Shown here in pieces: positions 36,285-44,792 of a stretch of DNA of 64,000 nt (within the stretch, counting starts at the first letter, position 1; each line of letters opens with the position of its first letter). This stretch comes from Oscillospiraceae bacterium (GTDB taxonomy: Bacteria; Bacillota; Clostridia; Oscillospirales; Oscillospiraceae): the NCBI GenBank assembly GCA_017395085.1, contig JAFPWF010000002.1:1-64000 (forward strand), read 5' to 3'. Below the pieces are notes generated by a model that had not been told where the DNA came from, searched no databases, and saw nothing but the letters and a program-made list of their open reading frames with translations. Both the position numbers and the translations under genes were made by a program.

Positions 36285-36485
36285 TTATTCCGTTACCGTG
36301 TAGCCGGCTTCTTCCACTGCCGCTTTCAGAACAGCAGCATCCAGAGCCGCACCGGTAATCACGGCTGTTCCGGCCGTACGGTCGGCAACCGCGGTTTCGA
36401 CGCCGTCCAGCGCCTCAAGCGCCTTTTTGACGCGTGCTTCGCACTTGGGGCACATCATGCCCTCCACTTTCAATGTAACCTGCAT
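36285..36485 (-). CDS. Heavy-metal-associated domain protein (CopZ-like)
   Basis: This 66-residue single ferredoxin-like domain has the metal motif GMMCPKCEARVKKAL near residues 9-23, as in copper chaperones. AAAGGAA precedes the ATG at 36485. It lies 28 bases after rnfB, so it is probably cotranscribed with the rnf operon. It may bind Cu(I) or another thiophilic metal; a link to the CopA-type ATPase at 16.9-19.4 kb is plausible but only inferred. Confidence 0.9.
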   Translation of the reverse strand: MQVTLKVEGMMCPKCEARVKKALEALDGVETAVADRTAGTAVITGAALDAAVLKAAVEEAGYTVTE

Positions 36486-36513
36486 GGTTTTGTCTTTCCT
36501 TTCTGCCGAAGCC

Positions 36514-37326
36514 TCAGTTGTTTTGATATTCCGGCCCGAAGTACTGGATGATGTGCCGCGGGCAGATATCCGCGCAGTGGCCGCACTGGACACACTTGCT
36601 CACGTCGACCTGCGCCAGGTTGTCCACCACCGTGATGGCGTCAGCCGGGCATTCGCGCTGGCACTTCATGCAGCCGATGCAGCCGGCTTTGCAGATCTTT
36701 ATGACCTGCGCGCCTTTGTCCTTGCTGCTGCATGCGGGCATGACTTTCTGCTTTTCGGGGATGAGCTTCACGATGCTCTTCGGGCAGGCGTCCACGCAGG
36801 CGCCGCATCCGACGCAGTTGTACCGGTCGACCTTTGCCACACCGTTTACAATGTGCATTGCGTCAAACTGGCAGGCTTTTGCGCAGTTGCCGAGGCCGAT
36901 GCAGGCAAAGGTGCAGAGCTTGTTGCTCTTCCCGCCAAACAGCATTGCGGCGCGGCAGTCTTCCGGCCCGTTATAGTTGAAGCGGAGTTCCGCAGCTTCC
37001 AACGTGCCGTTGCAGGGCACAAAGGCCACCATCTTCTCAGCGGCATCCGCGCTGACTCCCATGATTTCGGCAACTGCCGCGGCTGTCGCATCGCCGCCCG
37101 CCACGCACTTGTTGGTCGGGGCTTCGCCCGCGGCGACCGCTGCAGCGTAACCGTCACAGCCGGGGTAGCCGCATCCGCCGCAGTTGGCGCCGGCCAGGCA
37201 GGAGCGGATTGCGGCCTGCTTCGGATCGACCTCCACATGGAAGATTTTGGAAGCGAAGGCCAGCAGGGCCCCGAACAGGGCGCCCAGAGCGCCAAGAACC
37301 ACGATTGCAAGGAGAATTGTTTTCAT
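36514..37326 (-). CDS. rnfB: Rnf complex subunit B (iron-sulfur)
   Basis: This 270-residue subunit accepts electrons from reduced ferredoxin in the Rnf complex. After an N-terminal membrane helix (TILLAIVVLGALGALFGALL) it has a [4Fe-4S] motif CLAGANCGGCGYPGCDGYA. Several ferredoxin-type CxxCxxCxxxCP motifs follow (for example CVGCGACVDACPKS and CIGCMKCQRECP). It is the last Rnf gene of a full rnfCDGEAB set on the minus strand, 15 bases after rnfA. The motif number is that of clostridial RnfB proteins. Confidence 0.96.
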   Translation of the reverse strand: MKTILLAIVVLGALGALFGALLAFASKIFHVEVDPKQAAIRSCLAGANCGGCGYPGCDGYAAAVAAGEAPTNKCVAGGDATAAAVAEIMGVSADAAEKMVAFVPCNGTLEAAELRFNYNGPEDCRAAMLFGGKSNKLCTFACIGLGNCAKACQFDAMHIVNGVAKVDRYNCVGCGACVDACPKSIVKLIPEKQKVMPACSSKDKGAQVIKICKAGCIGCMKCQRECPADAITVVDNLAQVDVSKCVQCGHCADICPRHIIQYFGPEYQNN

Positions 37327-37341
37327 TCCTTCATCCTCCCC

Positions 37342-37926
37342 TTACATGATCTTCATGCCGCTGAAGCCCATAAAGGCAAGGGCAACCAGCGCCGCGGAAA
37401 CCAGGCAGATCGCAAAACCGTTGAAGCATTCCGGATAATCGGAAAACTCGGTTCTTTCGCGTACGGAGGCGAAGAGAACGATTGCCAGCATAAAGCCGAT
37501 CCCGCCGGTGATACCATAGACCACGGATTCAATGAAGTTGTACTTGTTCTGCACGTTCAGCAGCACCACGCCGAGCACCGCGCAGTTGGTGGTGATGAGC
37601 GGCAGGTAAATACCCAGTGCCGAATACAGGCTCGGCACCGACTTCTTCAGGAACATCTCCACAAACTGCACCAGCGCCGCAATGACCAGGATAAAGGCCA
37701 GCGTATTCAGGAATGCAAGGTTCAGCGGGACCAGAATGTAGGTATAGATGACCCAGCAGATAGCCGAGGCAAGCCCCATGACGAACACGACCGCAAGCCC
37801 CATGCCCGTGGCGGTATCCACTTTATTGGAGCAGCCCAGGAAGGGACAGCAGCCCAGGAACTGGGAGAAGATGAAGTTGTTGATCAGGATGGCGCCGAGG
37901 GAGATTTCAACAATCTTTGCAAACAT
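37342..37926 (-). CDS. rnfA: Rnf complex subunit A
   Basis: This 194-residue polytopic membrane subunit starts FAKIVEISLGAILINNFIFSQFLG. It has the NNFIFSQFLGCCPFLGCSNK segment with paired cysteines that, together with RnfE, coordinates the intramembrane iron-sulfur site in Rnf/Nqr complexes, and TNCAVLGVVLLN in a later helix. Its ATG overlaps the rnfE stop by one base. Confidence 0.96.
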   Translation of the reverse strand: MFAKIVEISLGAILINNFIFSQFLGCCPFLGCSNKVDTATGMGLAVVFVMGLASAICWVIYTYILVPLNLAFLNTLAFILVIAALVQFVEMFLKKSVPSLYSALGIYLPLITTNCAVLGVVLLNVQNKYNFIESVVYGITGGIGFMLAIVLFASVRERTEFSDYPECFNGFAICLVSAALVALAFMGFSGMKIM

Positions 37927-38636
37927 TATTCCTCAACCTCCTTCATCGCCGCAGCTTCTTTGGCTGCCCGTTCTTCCAGCTTTTTCTTCTTTTCACCTTT
38001 CTTCAGCGCGTACTGCATCAGGCCGATCAGAAGGCCGAGGGTCAGGAAGCCGCCGAACGGCAGGTTCATGATGCCCATCCCGTAATCCGCCGGGAAGATC
38101 TGAATGCCGCCGCCCGTGCCGTCCAGCGTGAAGCGGAAGCCGTTCGTAATGTCAATGAGTCCGCCGCCGAAGCGCCCGGAGCCGACGAGCTCACGGAACA
38201 CACACATGATGATCAGCACGCAGGTATAGCCCAGGCCCTGGAAGATCCCGTCGAAGAAGGAATCCTTCACGGTATTCTTCTGGCAGAAGGCTTCCGCGCG
38301 GCCGATGATGATGCAGTTGACGACGATGAGCGGGATGAACACGCCCAGCGACTCGCTCAGCGCCGGGATAAACGCCTGCAGGAGCAGGTCCACGATGGTA
38401 ACGAAGCCCGCAATGACAACCACGAAGATTGCAAGGCGGATTTCTTCCGGAATAATCTTGCGCAGTGCCGCAACCACCACGTTGCAGCAGGTCAGGATAA
38501 TCAAAACCGAAAGCCCCATCCCGATGCCGTTAAACAGCGTTGTGGTGATGGCCATTGTGGCGCACATACCGATCTGCTGAACCAGGACCGGGTTGTTGGT
38601 GATCAGGCCTTCTCTAAACTGTTGTTTCCGATTCAT
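37926..38636 (-). CDS. rnfE: Rnf complex subunit E
   Basis: This is a polytopic membrane protein of about 236 residues, homologous to NqrD/RnfE. The helices contain NPVLVQQIGMCATMA and FIPLIVVNCIIIGRAEAFC, which carry conserved cysteines opposite those of RnfA. The ATG at 38636 follows AAGGAGGG; an upstream in-frame TTG at 38642 lies too close to that site. The C-terminus is Lys/Glu/Ala-rich and cytoplasmic. Confidence 0.95.
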   Translation of the reverse strand: MNRKQQFREGLITNNPVLVQQIGMCATMAITTTLFNGIGMGLSVLIILTCCNVVVAALRKIIPEEIRLAIFVVVIAGFVTIVDLLLQAFIPALSESLGVFIPLIVVNCIIIGRAEAFCQKNTVKDSFFDGIFQGLGYTCVLIIMCVFRELVGSGRFGGGLIDITNGFRFTLDGTGGGIQIFPADYGMGIMNLPFGGFLTLGLLIGLMQYALKKGEKKKKLEERAAKEAAAMKEVEE

Positions 38637-38648
38637 CTGCAACCCTCC

Positions 38649-39197
38649 TTAACCCAGAGCCGCGACAGCCGCAATGGACGTCGCAGTTGCATTGGTAACC
38701 GCGGTCGAGGTAATGGTGGCGCCTGCCAGCGCATCGATGGTGCCGCCCGCCTTGGTGAGGGCGATGTCGGCACCCTGACCGATAAACTGTTCACGGAAGG
38801 CAACGCCTTTGTTGGAGGTGGATGCCGCAACCGCACCAAGGCCGGAAGTTTCCTTGTGTTCGATAATGGAAATGCCCGTGCACTTCAGCTCGTTGTCCAC
38901 GCCGCAGGCCATCGTAATGTTGCCCTGTGCGCCGGAGAAGGTGGAAGTGACCACATAACCGTTTCCGTCATTGGACTGGTTGATGCTGTCCACCGTCGGA
39001 AATGCCCGCCCGTCAAAAGGAACCTCGGTATAGCCGGACTCCGACGGAAGAACCGCGGAAAACGCGGAAATCTGTTTCATCATCTTGTTGTAGGCGATCT
39101 GTTCAAAGGTCAGAGCATTGACGACGCCCAGGATCCCCGCCGTTACGGCGCAGATCAGAAGCAGAACCAGTGCAAGTTTCGTGACTTTATTGTTCAT
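38649..39197 (-). CDS. rnfG: Rnf complex subunit G (FMN-binding)
   Basis: This 182-residue subunit has an N-terminal membrane anchor (LALVLLLICAVTAGILGVV) and an extracytoplasmic FMN-binding domain. The flavinylation motif AGATITSTAVTNA near 160-172 carries the threonine to which FMN is attached by an ApbE transferase. An apbE gene is present at 54.9 kb in this window. The start overlaps the rnfD stop by four bases. Confidence 0.95.
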   Translation of the reverse strand: MNNKVTKLALVLLLICAVTAGILGVVNALTFEQIAYNKMMKQISAFSAVLPSESGYTEVPFDGRAFPTVDSINQSNDGNGYVVTSTFSGAQGNITMACGVDNELKCTGISIIEHKETSGLGAVAASTSNKGVAFREQFIGQGADIALTKAGGTIDALAGATITSTAVTNATATSIAAVAALG

Positions 39198-40303
39198 TTC
39201 GTCGCCTCCCTTGCCGCCTTTTCGGCCTCTGCCTTGCGAAGCTCGGCAGTGGCTTTGGCTTCTTCGGCTGCCAGGCTCAGTTTATCAGCCTTGACCTGAG
39301 CTTTTTCGGCTGCGATATCCGCCTTGTTCACACCGAACTGGTGTCTGTGGAATGCCTTATCGATGGCCCAGGCACAGAGGTTCATAATCAGGATGGCATA
39401 TGTCGTGCCTTCCGGGAAGCCGCCGAAGTAGCGGATCAGCATCGTCAACGCGCCGCAGCCGAAGCCGAACAGCAGCTGGCCGTTCAGGGTTACGGGGCTG
39501 GTTGCGTAGTCCGTGGCCATAAAGAAGGCGCCGAACAGGACGCTGCCTGTGAGCAGGTTATACAGCATCCACTCGAAGTTGCCGTAACCGTACTTCTTCC
39601 CGCCGAAAATGAGGGTCAGCAGCGCTACCGTCCCGATAAAGGACACCGGGATGCGCCAGCTGATGACCTTCCGCCACAGGAGATACGCGCCGCCAAGCAG
39701 AATGGCAAGTTTGCTGATTTCGCCCATGCTGCCCGGGATCATGCCGAGGAACATGCGGCCCATCCCGAAATAAGCCGGCATACCTCCGTCGGAATAGAGG
39801 CTTCCCAGCGGCGTCGCCATCGTCATGGCGTCTACCGTGGGCATCAGCGAGTTGGGCGTCGCCCATCTTGCCATCAGGGTCGCATAGCTTGCCAGCAGGA
39901 AAGCGCGCCCGGCAAGAGCAGGATTCAGAAAGTTCTTTCCGATTCCGCCGTACAGCTGCTTTACGATGACGATTCCGAACAGCGTACCGATGACCGGGAT
40001 CCAGGCCGGCGCCGTTGGCGGCAGCGTCAGGGCAAGAAGCAGGCCGGTGACCACCGCAGAGAGATCATCAATGCTGGACTCCTTCTTAAACAGCCTGCGG
40101 TATCCCCATTCCCAGAAGACCGCGGAAGCAACGCCGGACACCATCAGGATCAGAGGAGGGATCCCGAACTCGAGCACCGCAACCACCGCGGCAGGCAGGA
40201 GAGAAATGATGACATCCAGCATCAGCCTCCGCGTATCCGTACCGGTACGCACCTGAGGCTGGTATGCTACATCCAGAATGATTCTTTCTTTCTTATCACT
40301 CAT
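39194..40303 (-). CDS. rnfD: Rnf complex subunit D
   Basis: This 369-residue polytopic subunit of the NqrB/RnfD family has the covalent FMN motif TMATPLGSLY. The early block DAVVTGLLLALTLPPTAPAW matches, in the form LSAVVTGLLLALTLPP. Family features also include GRAFLLASY and FMATDYATSPVT. An unusual Lys/Ala/Glu-rich C-terminal tail of about 60 residues follows the last helices, probably a cytoplasmic coiled coil. AAAGGAGG precedes the ATG at 40303. Confidence 0.95.
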   Translation of the reverse strand: MSDKKERIILDVAYQPQVRTGTDTRRLMLDVIISLLPAAVVAVLEFGIPPLILMVSGVASAVFWEWGYRRLFKKESSIDDLSAVVTGLLLALTLPPTAPAWIPVIGTLFGIVIVKQLYGGIGKNFLNPALAGRAFLLASYATLMARWATPNSLMPTVDAMTMATPLGSLYSDGGMPAYFGMGRMFLGMIPGSMGEISKLAILLGGAYLLWRKVISWRIPVSFIGTVALLTLIFGGKKYGYGNFEWMLYNLLTGSVLFGAFFMATDYATSPVTLNGQLLFGFGCGALTMLIRYFGGFPEGTTYAILIMNLCAWAIDKAFHRHQFGVNKADIAAEKAQVKADKLSLAAEEAKATAELRKAEAEKAAREATK

Positions 40304-41652
40304 TTCTGGGCCTCCTTTGCCGCCTTGGCTTCCGCCGCAGCCTTTTCTTTGGCCGCCTTCGCCTGGAACATCAGCTTCGCTGTCTTGAAGGCGTGGGTCA
40401 GCGGCATGCGTGCCGGGCAGTTGAACGAGCAGCTTCCGCACTCAAAGCAATCCATCACATGGTATTTTTCCATGTTCGCGAAATCGCCTTTGCTGTAGTA
40501 CATATACATGAAAACCGGCTCGAGGTTCATAGGGCAGACCGTGATGCACTTTCCGCAGCGGATACACTGGGGATCCTCGATGTTCTTATCCTCATCCTCG
40601 GTAAAGAACAGCACGCCGGCCGTGCCCTTAATGGTCGGAGCTTCAAAGCTGGTCGCACAGATGCCCATCATCGGTCCGCCGAGAACGATCTTTCTCGGAT
40701 CCTTGACAAAACCGCCGCACTGCTCGGCAAGATATCCGAGCGGAGTGCCCACGCGGGTCAGCGCGTTGCTGGTGTGTCCCAGTGCGCTGCCCGAAACCGT
40801 CACGATACGCTCAATGACGGGACGGCCTTCATAGCACGCCTGATAGACTGCGTAGCAGGTACGGGTACTGATGACGGTGGCACCCACGCCGGCAGGCAGC
40901 CCGCCCGGCTTCACCTCGCGCCCGGTGACGGCTTTGATCTGCATCTTCTCACCGCCCTGGGGGTACTTGACTGCCTCCGGGACGATCTCAATGCCGTATT
41001 TTGCGGGATCCTTGGACTGCAGCAGGTCAATGGCGTCCTGCTTGTTGACCTCAATGCCGTAATACGCAACGGGAACCCTGCTGGCAATGCGGACCAGTTC
41101 AATTCCCTTGAGCAGCTGCTCCGGGAAATTCAGCATGGTCAGATGGTCGCCGTTCAGATAGGGTTCGCATTCCGCGCCGTTAATGACCAGCTTGTCGACC
41201 TTCCCGAGACCGCTGCGGATTTTGAAAGCCGTGGGGAACATGGCGCCGCCCATGCCGACAATGCCCGCCTCGCGAATCCGGGCAAGAATTGCATCGGGGT
41301 CTTTCAGTTCCTCTTCGGTCAGAGGCTTCAGGTCTTCACAGGGGGTTTCCTGGAAGTCATTCTCAATCACGACGGACAGAATCATATCGCCAAGGGGGTG
41401 GGGTCTCGGTTCCACGGCAACTACCGTGCCGGAGACCGAGGCGTGAATCGGAGCCGATACGGGTGCAGGGCTTTCACCGATTTTCTGACCCAGCTTCACA
41501 TAGTCCCCTTTTGCCACCAGAGGCTTGCAGGGGGCGCCGATATGCTGAATCATCGGGATAATCACCTGCGCAGGCGGTGCGACTACAGAGATCGGAACTT
41601 CCGGAGCCTTCATGTAGTTGGGATGAACACCGCCCTTAAATGTATGGGTCAT
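40300..41652 (-). CDS. rnfC: Rnf complex subunit C (NADH-binding, iron-sulfur)
   Basis: This 450-residue peripheral cytoplasmic subunit oxidises or reduces NAD in the Rnf complex. It has an N-terminal biotinyl-like/SLBB region, a nucleotide-binding region (GIVGMGGAMFPTAFK and NGAECEPYL) and two [4Fe-4S] motifs (CIRCGKCITVCPMNL and CFECGSCSFNCPARM). An Ala/Lys-rich tail follows. It is the first gene of rnfCDGEAB and overlaps rnfD by four bases. GAGGTG upstream supports the ATG at 41652. Confidence 0.96.
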   Translation of the reverse strand: MTHTFKGGVHPNYMKAPEVPISVVAPPAQVIIPMIQHIGAPCKPLVAKGDYVKLGQKIGESPAPVSAPIHASVSGTVVAVEPRPHPLGDMILSVVIENDFQETPCEDLKPLTEEELKDPDAILARIREAGIVGMGGAMFPTAFKIRSGLGKVDKLVINGAECEPYLNGDHLTMLNFPEQLLKGIELVRIASRVPVAYYGIEVNKQDAIDLLQSKDPAKYGIEIVPEAVKYPQGGEKMQIKAVTGREVKPGGLPAGVGATVISTRTCYAVYQACYEGRPVIERIVTVSGSALGHTSNALTRVGTPLGYLAEQCGGFVKDPRKIVLGGPMMGICATSFEAPTIKGTAGVLFFTEDEDKNIEDPQCIRCGKCITVCPMNLEPVFMYMYYSKGDFANMEKYHVMDCFECGSCSFNCPARMPLTHAFKTAKLMFQAKAAKEKAAAEAKAAKEAQK

Positions 41653-41695
41653 AAGCTTCACCTCGTTCAATGATTTCCCAATAGATAACGAGGGT

Positions 41696-41725
41696 ATCAT
41701 ATCACAAAATTGCCATGCATGTCCA
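41696..41725 (-). promoter_or_regulatory. Putative rnf promoter
   Basis: On the minus strand, TGGACA and TATGAT are separated by 18 bases. The start codon lies 44 bases downstream. Confidence 0.45.
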
Positions 41726-41766
41726 TAGGCTTTTGTCCATTTTGACAAGATAAGTTCTTAACAATC

Positions 41767-41782
41767 CCACAGTATGCTGTGG
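41767..41782. promoter_or_regulatory. Palindrome CCACAG-TATG-CTGTGG
   Basis: A perfect 6-4-6 palindrome lies in the divergent region between rnfC and the ACT-domain gene, upstream of both promoters. It may be a regulator binding site. Confidence 0.4.
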
Positions 41783-41802
41783 TTTTCTGGACATTTTCAC
41801 CA

Positions 41803-41817
41803 AAATTGTCACAATTT
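41803..41817. promoter_or_regulatory. Palindrome AAATTGT-C-ACAATTT
   Basis: A perfect 7-1-7 palindrome with the TTGT/ACAA core often used by redox or CRP/Fnr-like regulators. It lies about 150 bases upstream of rnfC on one side and 130 bases upstream of the ACT gene on the other. Confidence 0.45.
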
Positions 41818-41876
41818 ACGGGATTCGGTTTTGCAGCCCTCCTGTGATGTTTTTGACAAGGCATTCCGGCCTTTCC

Positions 41877-41920
41877 GTCAGAAATCTGACAGTTGTTTTT
41901 TCCTCCTTCTCTGGTATAAT
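41877..41920 (+). promoter_or_regulatory. Promoter of the ACT/DUF711 operon
   Basis: TTGTTT at 41893-41898 and TATAAT at 41915-41920 are separated by 16 bases. A palindrome GTCAGA-AA-TCTGAC at 41877-41890 abuts the -35 box. Confidence 0.6.
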
Positions 41921-41945
41921 GAAGAAAAAATCTGCGGAGGTCTCT

Positions 41946-42215
41946 ATGAAAGCAATCGTCAGCGTCTTTGCCAAAGACGCACGCGGCATCACCGCTTATG
42001 TGACCGCCCTGCTGGCGGAACGCGATATCAACATTCTGGACATCAGCCAGACTCTGATGCAGGAATATTTTGCCATGATCATGCTGGTGGATCTGGAAGC
42101 CTGCCCGCTCCCCTTCCATGAACTGGCGCAGTGGCTGCGTGAAAAGGGCATGGAACGGGCGTTGGACATTCACATTCAGCGGTCCGACATCTTTGAGGCC
42201 ATGCACCGCATATGA
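41946..42215 (+). CDS. ACT-domain protein
   Basis: This 89-residue protein is a single ACT-like regulatory domain: [32 protein letters not shown]. Such stand-alone domains usually bind amino acids or related small ligands. GGAGG precedes the ATG at 41946. Its stop overlaps the start of the DUF711 gene by four bases. This pair occurs widely in Firmicutes and the ligand is unknown. Confidence 0.9.
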   Translation: MKAIVSVFAKDARGITAYVTALLAERDINILDISQTLMQEYFAMIMLVDLEACPLPFHELAQWLREKGMERALDIHIQRSDIFEAMHRI

Positions 42216-43567
42216 GCTACCTGATGAACAGCAGCGAGATCATCCAGACCATCCGGATGATCGACCAGCAGCATCTGGATGTCCGCACGGTCACCATGGG
42301 GATTAACCTCCTGGACTGTGCCGACCGCGACATCCGCCGCTGCGGTGAAAAAATCTACGATAAACTGTGCAAAACCGCGGAACGCCTCGTTCCCGTCTGC
42401 TGTGACATTGAGCAGGAGTTCGGCATTCCCATTGTCAACAAGCGCATCTCCGTTACGCCCATTTCGCTGGTTGCGGCAAGCTGTGCCTCAGCGGACTATG
42501 AGATTCTTGCCGGGTTTATGGACCGGGCAGCGAAAGCCGTCGGGGTAAACTTCATCGGAGGGTTTTCCGCGCTCTGCCAGAAAGGCCTGACGGAAAGCGA
42601 CCTGCGGCTCATCCGCTCCATCCCCCGCGCACTGACCGACACCGAGCTGGTCTGCGCCAGCGTAAACGTCGGCTCCACAAAGGCCGGCATCAACATGGAC
42701 GCCGTAAAGCAGATGGGCTTGGTCATCCGCGAGACGGCCGAGCTGGGTCCCATCGGCTGCGCCAAGCTCGTGGTCTTCTGCAATGCGGTGGAAGACAACC
42801 CCTTTATGGCCGGCGCTTTCCATGGAGTTGGCGAGCCGGAGTGCGTCATCAATGTGGGCGTCTCGGGTCCGGGCGTTGTCGCCCATGCGCTGAAGGAATG
42901 CAAGGGTGAGAAGTTCGACACCGTGGCCGAGACCATCAAACGGACGGCTTTCAAGATCACGCGGATGGGTCAGCTGGTCGCGCAGGAAGCTTCCCGCAGG
43001 CTCGACGTCCCCTTCGGTGTGGTCGACCTTTCCCTTGCACCGACCCCGGCGGTCGGCGACAGCGTGGCGGAAATCCTCGAACTGATCGGGCTGGAGCGTT
43101 GCGGCACACACGGCACCACCGCTGCCCTTGCCCTGCTCAACGACGCTGTTAAGAAAGGCGGCGTTATGGCAAGCGGTCACGTCGGCGGACTCTCCGGCGC
43201 TTTTATTCCTGTTTCTGAAGACGCGGGAATGATCCGTGCCGCCGAGGAAGGCGCGCTCACCATTGACAAGCTGGAAGCCATGACCTGCGTCTGCTCGGTC
43301 GGGCTGGATATGATCGCCGTTCCCGGCGACACGACGGCCGACACGCTTTCCGCCATCATCGCGGATGAAGCCGCAATCGGGATGATCAATAACAAGACCA
43401 CCGCTGTCCGGCTGATCCCGGCAATCGGCAAGAGCGTCGGCGAGCGGGTCGACTTCGGCGGTCTGCTGGGCTCCGCCCCGGTCATGCCGCTGCATCCCGG
43501 GTCTGCGGCGGAATTCGTCGCCCGCGGCGGGCGCATTCCCGCTCCGCTTCACAGTTTGAGGAACTGA
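42212..43567 (+). CDS. PFL-family protein (DUF711/UPF0210)
   Basis: This 451-residue protein belongs to the conserved DUF711 family. It has long Gly/Ala-rich segments such as [31 protein letters not shown] and [20 protein letters not shown], followed by [17 protein letters not shown]. The family has a pyruvate-formate-lyase-like barrel fold, but no glycyl radical motif is visible here, so that enzymatic activity should not be assumed. It is translationally coupled to the ACT-domain gene. Confidence 0.92.
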   Translation: MSYLMNSSEIIQTIRMIDQQHLDVRTVTMGINLLDCADRDIRRCGEKIYDKLCKTAERLVPVCCDIEQEFGIPIVNKRISVTPISLVAASCASADYEILAGFMDRAAKAVGVNFIGGFSALCQKGLTESDLRLIRSIPRALTDTELVCASVNVGSTKAGINMDAVKQMGLVIRETAELGPIGCAKLVVFCNAVEDNPFMAGAFHGVGEPECVINVGVSGPGVVAHALKECKGEKFDTVAETIKRTAFKITRMGQLVAQEASRRLDVPFGVVDLSLAPTPAVGDSVAEILELIGLERCGTHGTTAALALLNDAVKKGGVMASGHVGGLSGAFIPVSEDAGMIRAAEEGALTIDKLEAMTCVCSVGLDMIAVPGDTTADTLSAIIADEAAIGMINNKTTAVRLIPAIGKSVGERVDFGGLLGSAPVMPLHPGSAAEFVARGGRIPAPLHSLRN

Positions 43568-43625
43568 GCTTCTCTGTCAGCTGAGGCTCAAAACTATTTC
43601 ATATAGCAGGGGCCAACATCTCGTT

Positions 43626-44705
43626 ATGAAATCTTTCCTTATACATATCGGTACGGATTTTCCCGCCATTCTGTTTTTTATCATTCTGCTATGGTGTATC
43701 CGAAGCACTGAAGCTGAAGAGAACGATCTTATTTCAAAGGAAGACGGTCTGTCTCTCCGCGGAATGGCGGCTCTCTTGGTATTGCTGCACCATCTAGCTC
43801 CTTCGACAGAGAATGGGTTGCTTTTGCCGAAGTTTTATTCGGTCGGTGCAGGGGGAATTGCTGTCTCACTGTTCTTTTTTCTTTCGGGATACGGGCTGCA
43901 GAAGCAATACATCATAAACGGGGAAAGCTATCGGAAAAGCTTTCTGAAAAAAAGAATCCCAACCATCCTGATTCCCTTGGCTCTGTTTACCGTACTGTAC
44001 TGGCTGGTTTACTATTCTATCGGCAAGGTCTACACGATTCAGGATATGGTTGCCGATATCCGCATCGGAGTGCCGTTCGTTGCCTATTCCTGGTACCTGA
44101 TTGCTCTTCTGCTGTTTTATTTGTTCTTCTGGATCTCGATGAGTGTTTTCAAGGAACACACTCGTTGGATGCCGATTGCCGCCTGCGGATGGTATATCCT
44201 TTATGCCTTGACCTGTATTAAGCTGAAATACCTGATCTTCTGGTACGATACTGCTCATCTTCTTCCTGTCGGGATGTTCTGTGCAGTACATGAGAAAAAA
44301 ATACTGGATGTCCTGAAAAAACGGTCTTCGTATTCCGCTCTTGTGTTAACGGCCTTTTCCTGCTGGCTTGTGATCTCTTTTGTATTCGCACATATTTGGC
44401 CAATTAATATTTATTTATACTATATCTTATCCATCAGTCATGTGTTCCTCTCTACTGTGGTGATTGTGTTGCTTCACCTGAAAATCAAGATCGGGAATCC
44501 TGTATTAAGATACTTTGGAAAAAACTCCATGGAAATCTATCTGATTCATGGATTAATTTTCTACCTGCTCCGAGGAGATATCTTCTATCTGAACAATGAA
44601 CCGCTTTACTGCCTTTTAAGCCTCTCGATTGTGATTCTGATTGCAAGCATTCTCGCTCCGGTTGACCGCTTCCTGCTTCGTTCGTGGAAACGTATCGTAA
44701 AATAG
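43626..44705 (+). CDS. Acyltransferase-3-type membrane protein
   Basis: This 359-residue protein has about ten transmembrane helices. Features of the acyltransferase-3 family include MAALLVLLHHLAP with the conserved histidine near residue 57, FFLSGYGLQKQYI, and YFGKNSMEIYLIHGLIFY near the C-terminus. Members O-acetylate or acylate cell-surface polysaccharides or antibiotics. No strong ribosome binding site is visible upstream and the gene is AT-richer than its neighbours, which suggests recent transfer. The substrate is unknown. Confidence 0.85.
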   Translation: MKSFLIHIGTDFPAILFFIILLWCIRSTEAEENDLISKEDGLSLRGMAALLVLLHHLAPSTENGLLLPKFYSVGAGGIAVSLFFFLSGYGLQKQYIINGESYRKSFLKKRIPTILIPLALFTVLYWLVYYSIGKVYTIQDMVADIRIGVPFVAYSWYLIALLLFYLFFWISMSVFKEHTRWMPIAACGWYILYALTCIKLKYLIFWYDTAHLLPVGMFCAVHEKKILDVLKKRSSYSALVLTAFSCWLVISFVFAHIWPINIYLYYILSISHVFLSTVVIVLLHLKIKIGNPVLRYFGKNSMEIYLIHGLIFYLLRGDIFYLNNEPLYCLLSLSIVILIASILAPVDRFLLRSWKRIVK

Positions 44706-44747
44706 CTTTTCTCCTGCAGCCGATCTCAGAGTATTCAGAATATTTTA

Positions 44748-44781
44748 AAACCCGGGAACATATGAACATGTTCCCGGGTTT
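44748..44781. terminator. Terminator between convergent genes
   Basis: A 14-bp perfect stem AAACCCGGGAACAT and its complement with a 6-base loop lies between the acyltransferase gene and the flavodoxin-fold gene. T-rich sequence follows it on both strands. Confidence 0.85.
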
Positions 44782-44792
44782 CACTCTTTTAT

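Noticed and set aside
36427..39299. Long plus-strand open frames opposite rnfB, rnfA, rnfE and rnfG
   Set aside because: They are GC-driven shadows of the rnf genes and show no recognisable domain.
42212..43567. Possible glycyl-radical enzyme from the PFL-family name
   Set aside because: No RVxG-type glycyl radical motif or activating enzyme gene is seen, so only the DUF711 assignment is kept.
43626..44705. Linking the acyltransferase to the upstream ACT/DUF711 operon
   Set aside because: Its base composition differs and there is a 58-bp gap without a good ribosome binding site, so no functional link is claimed.
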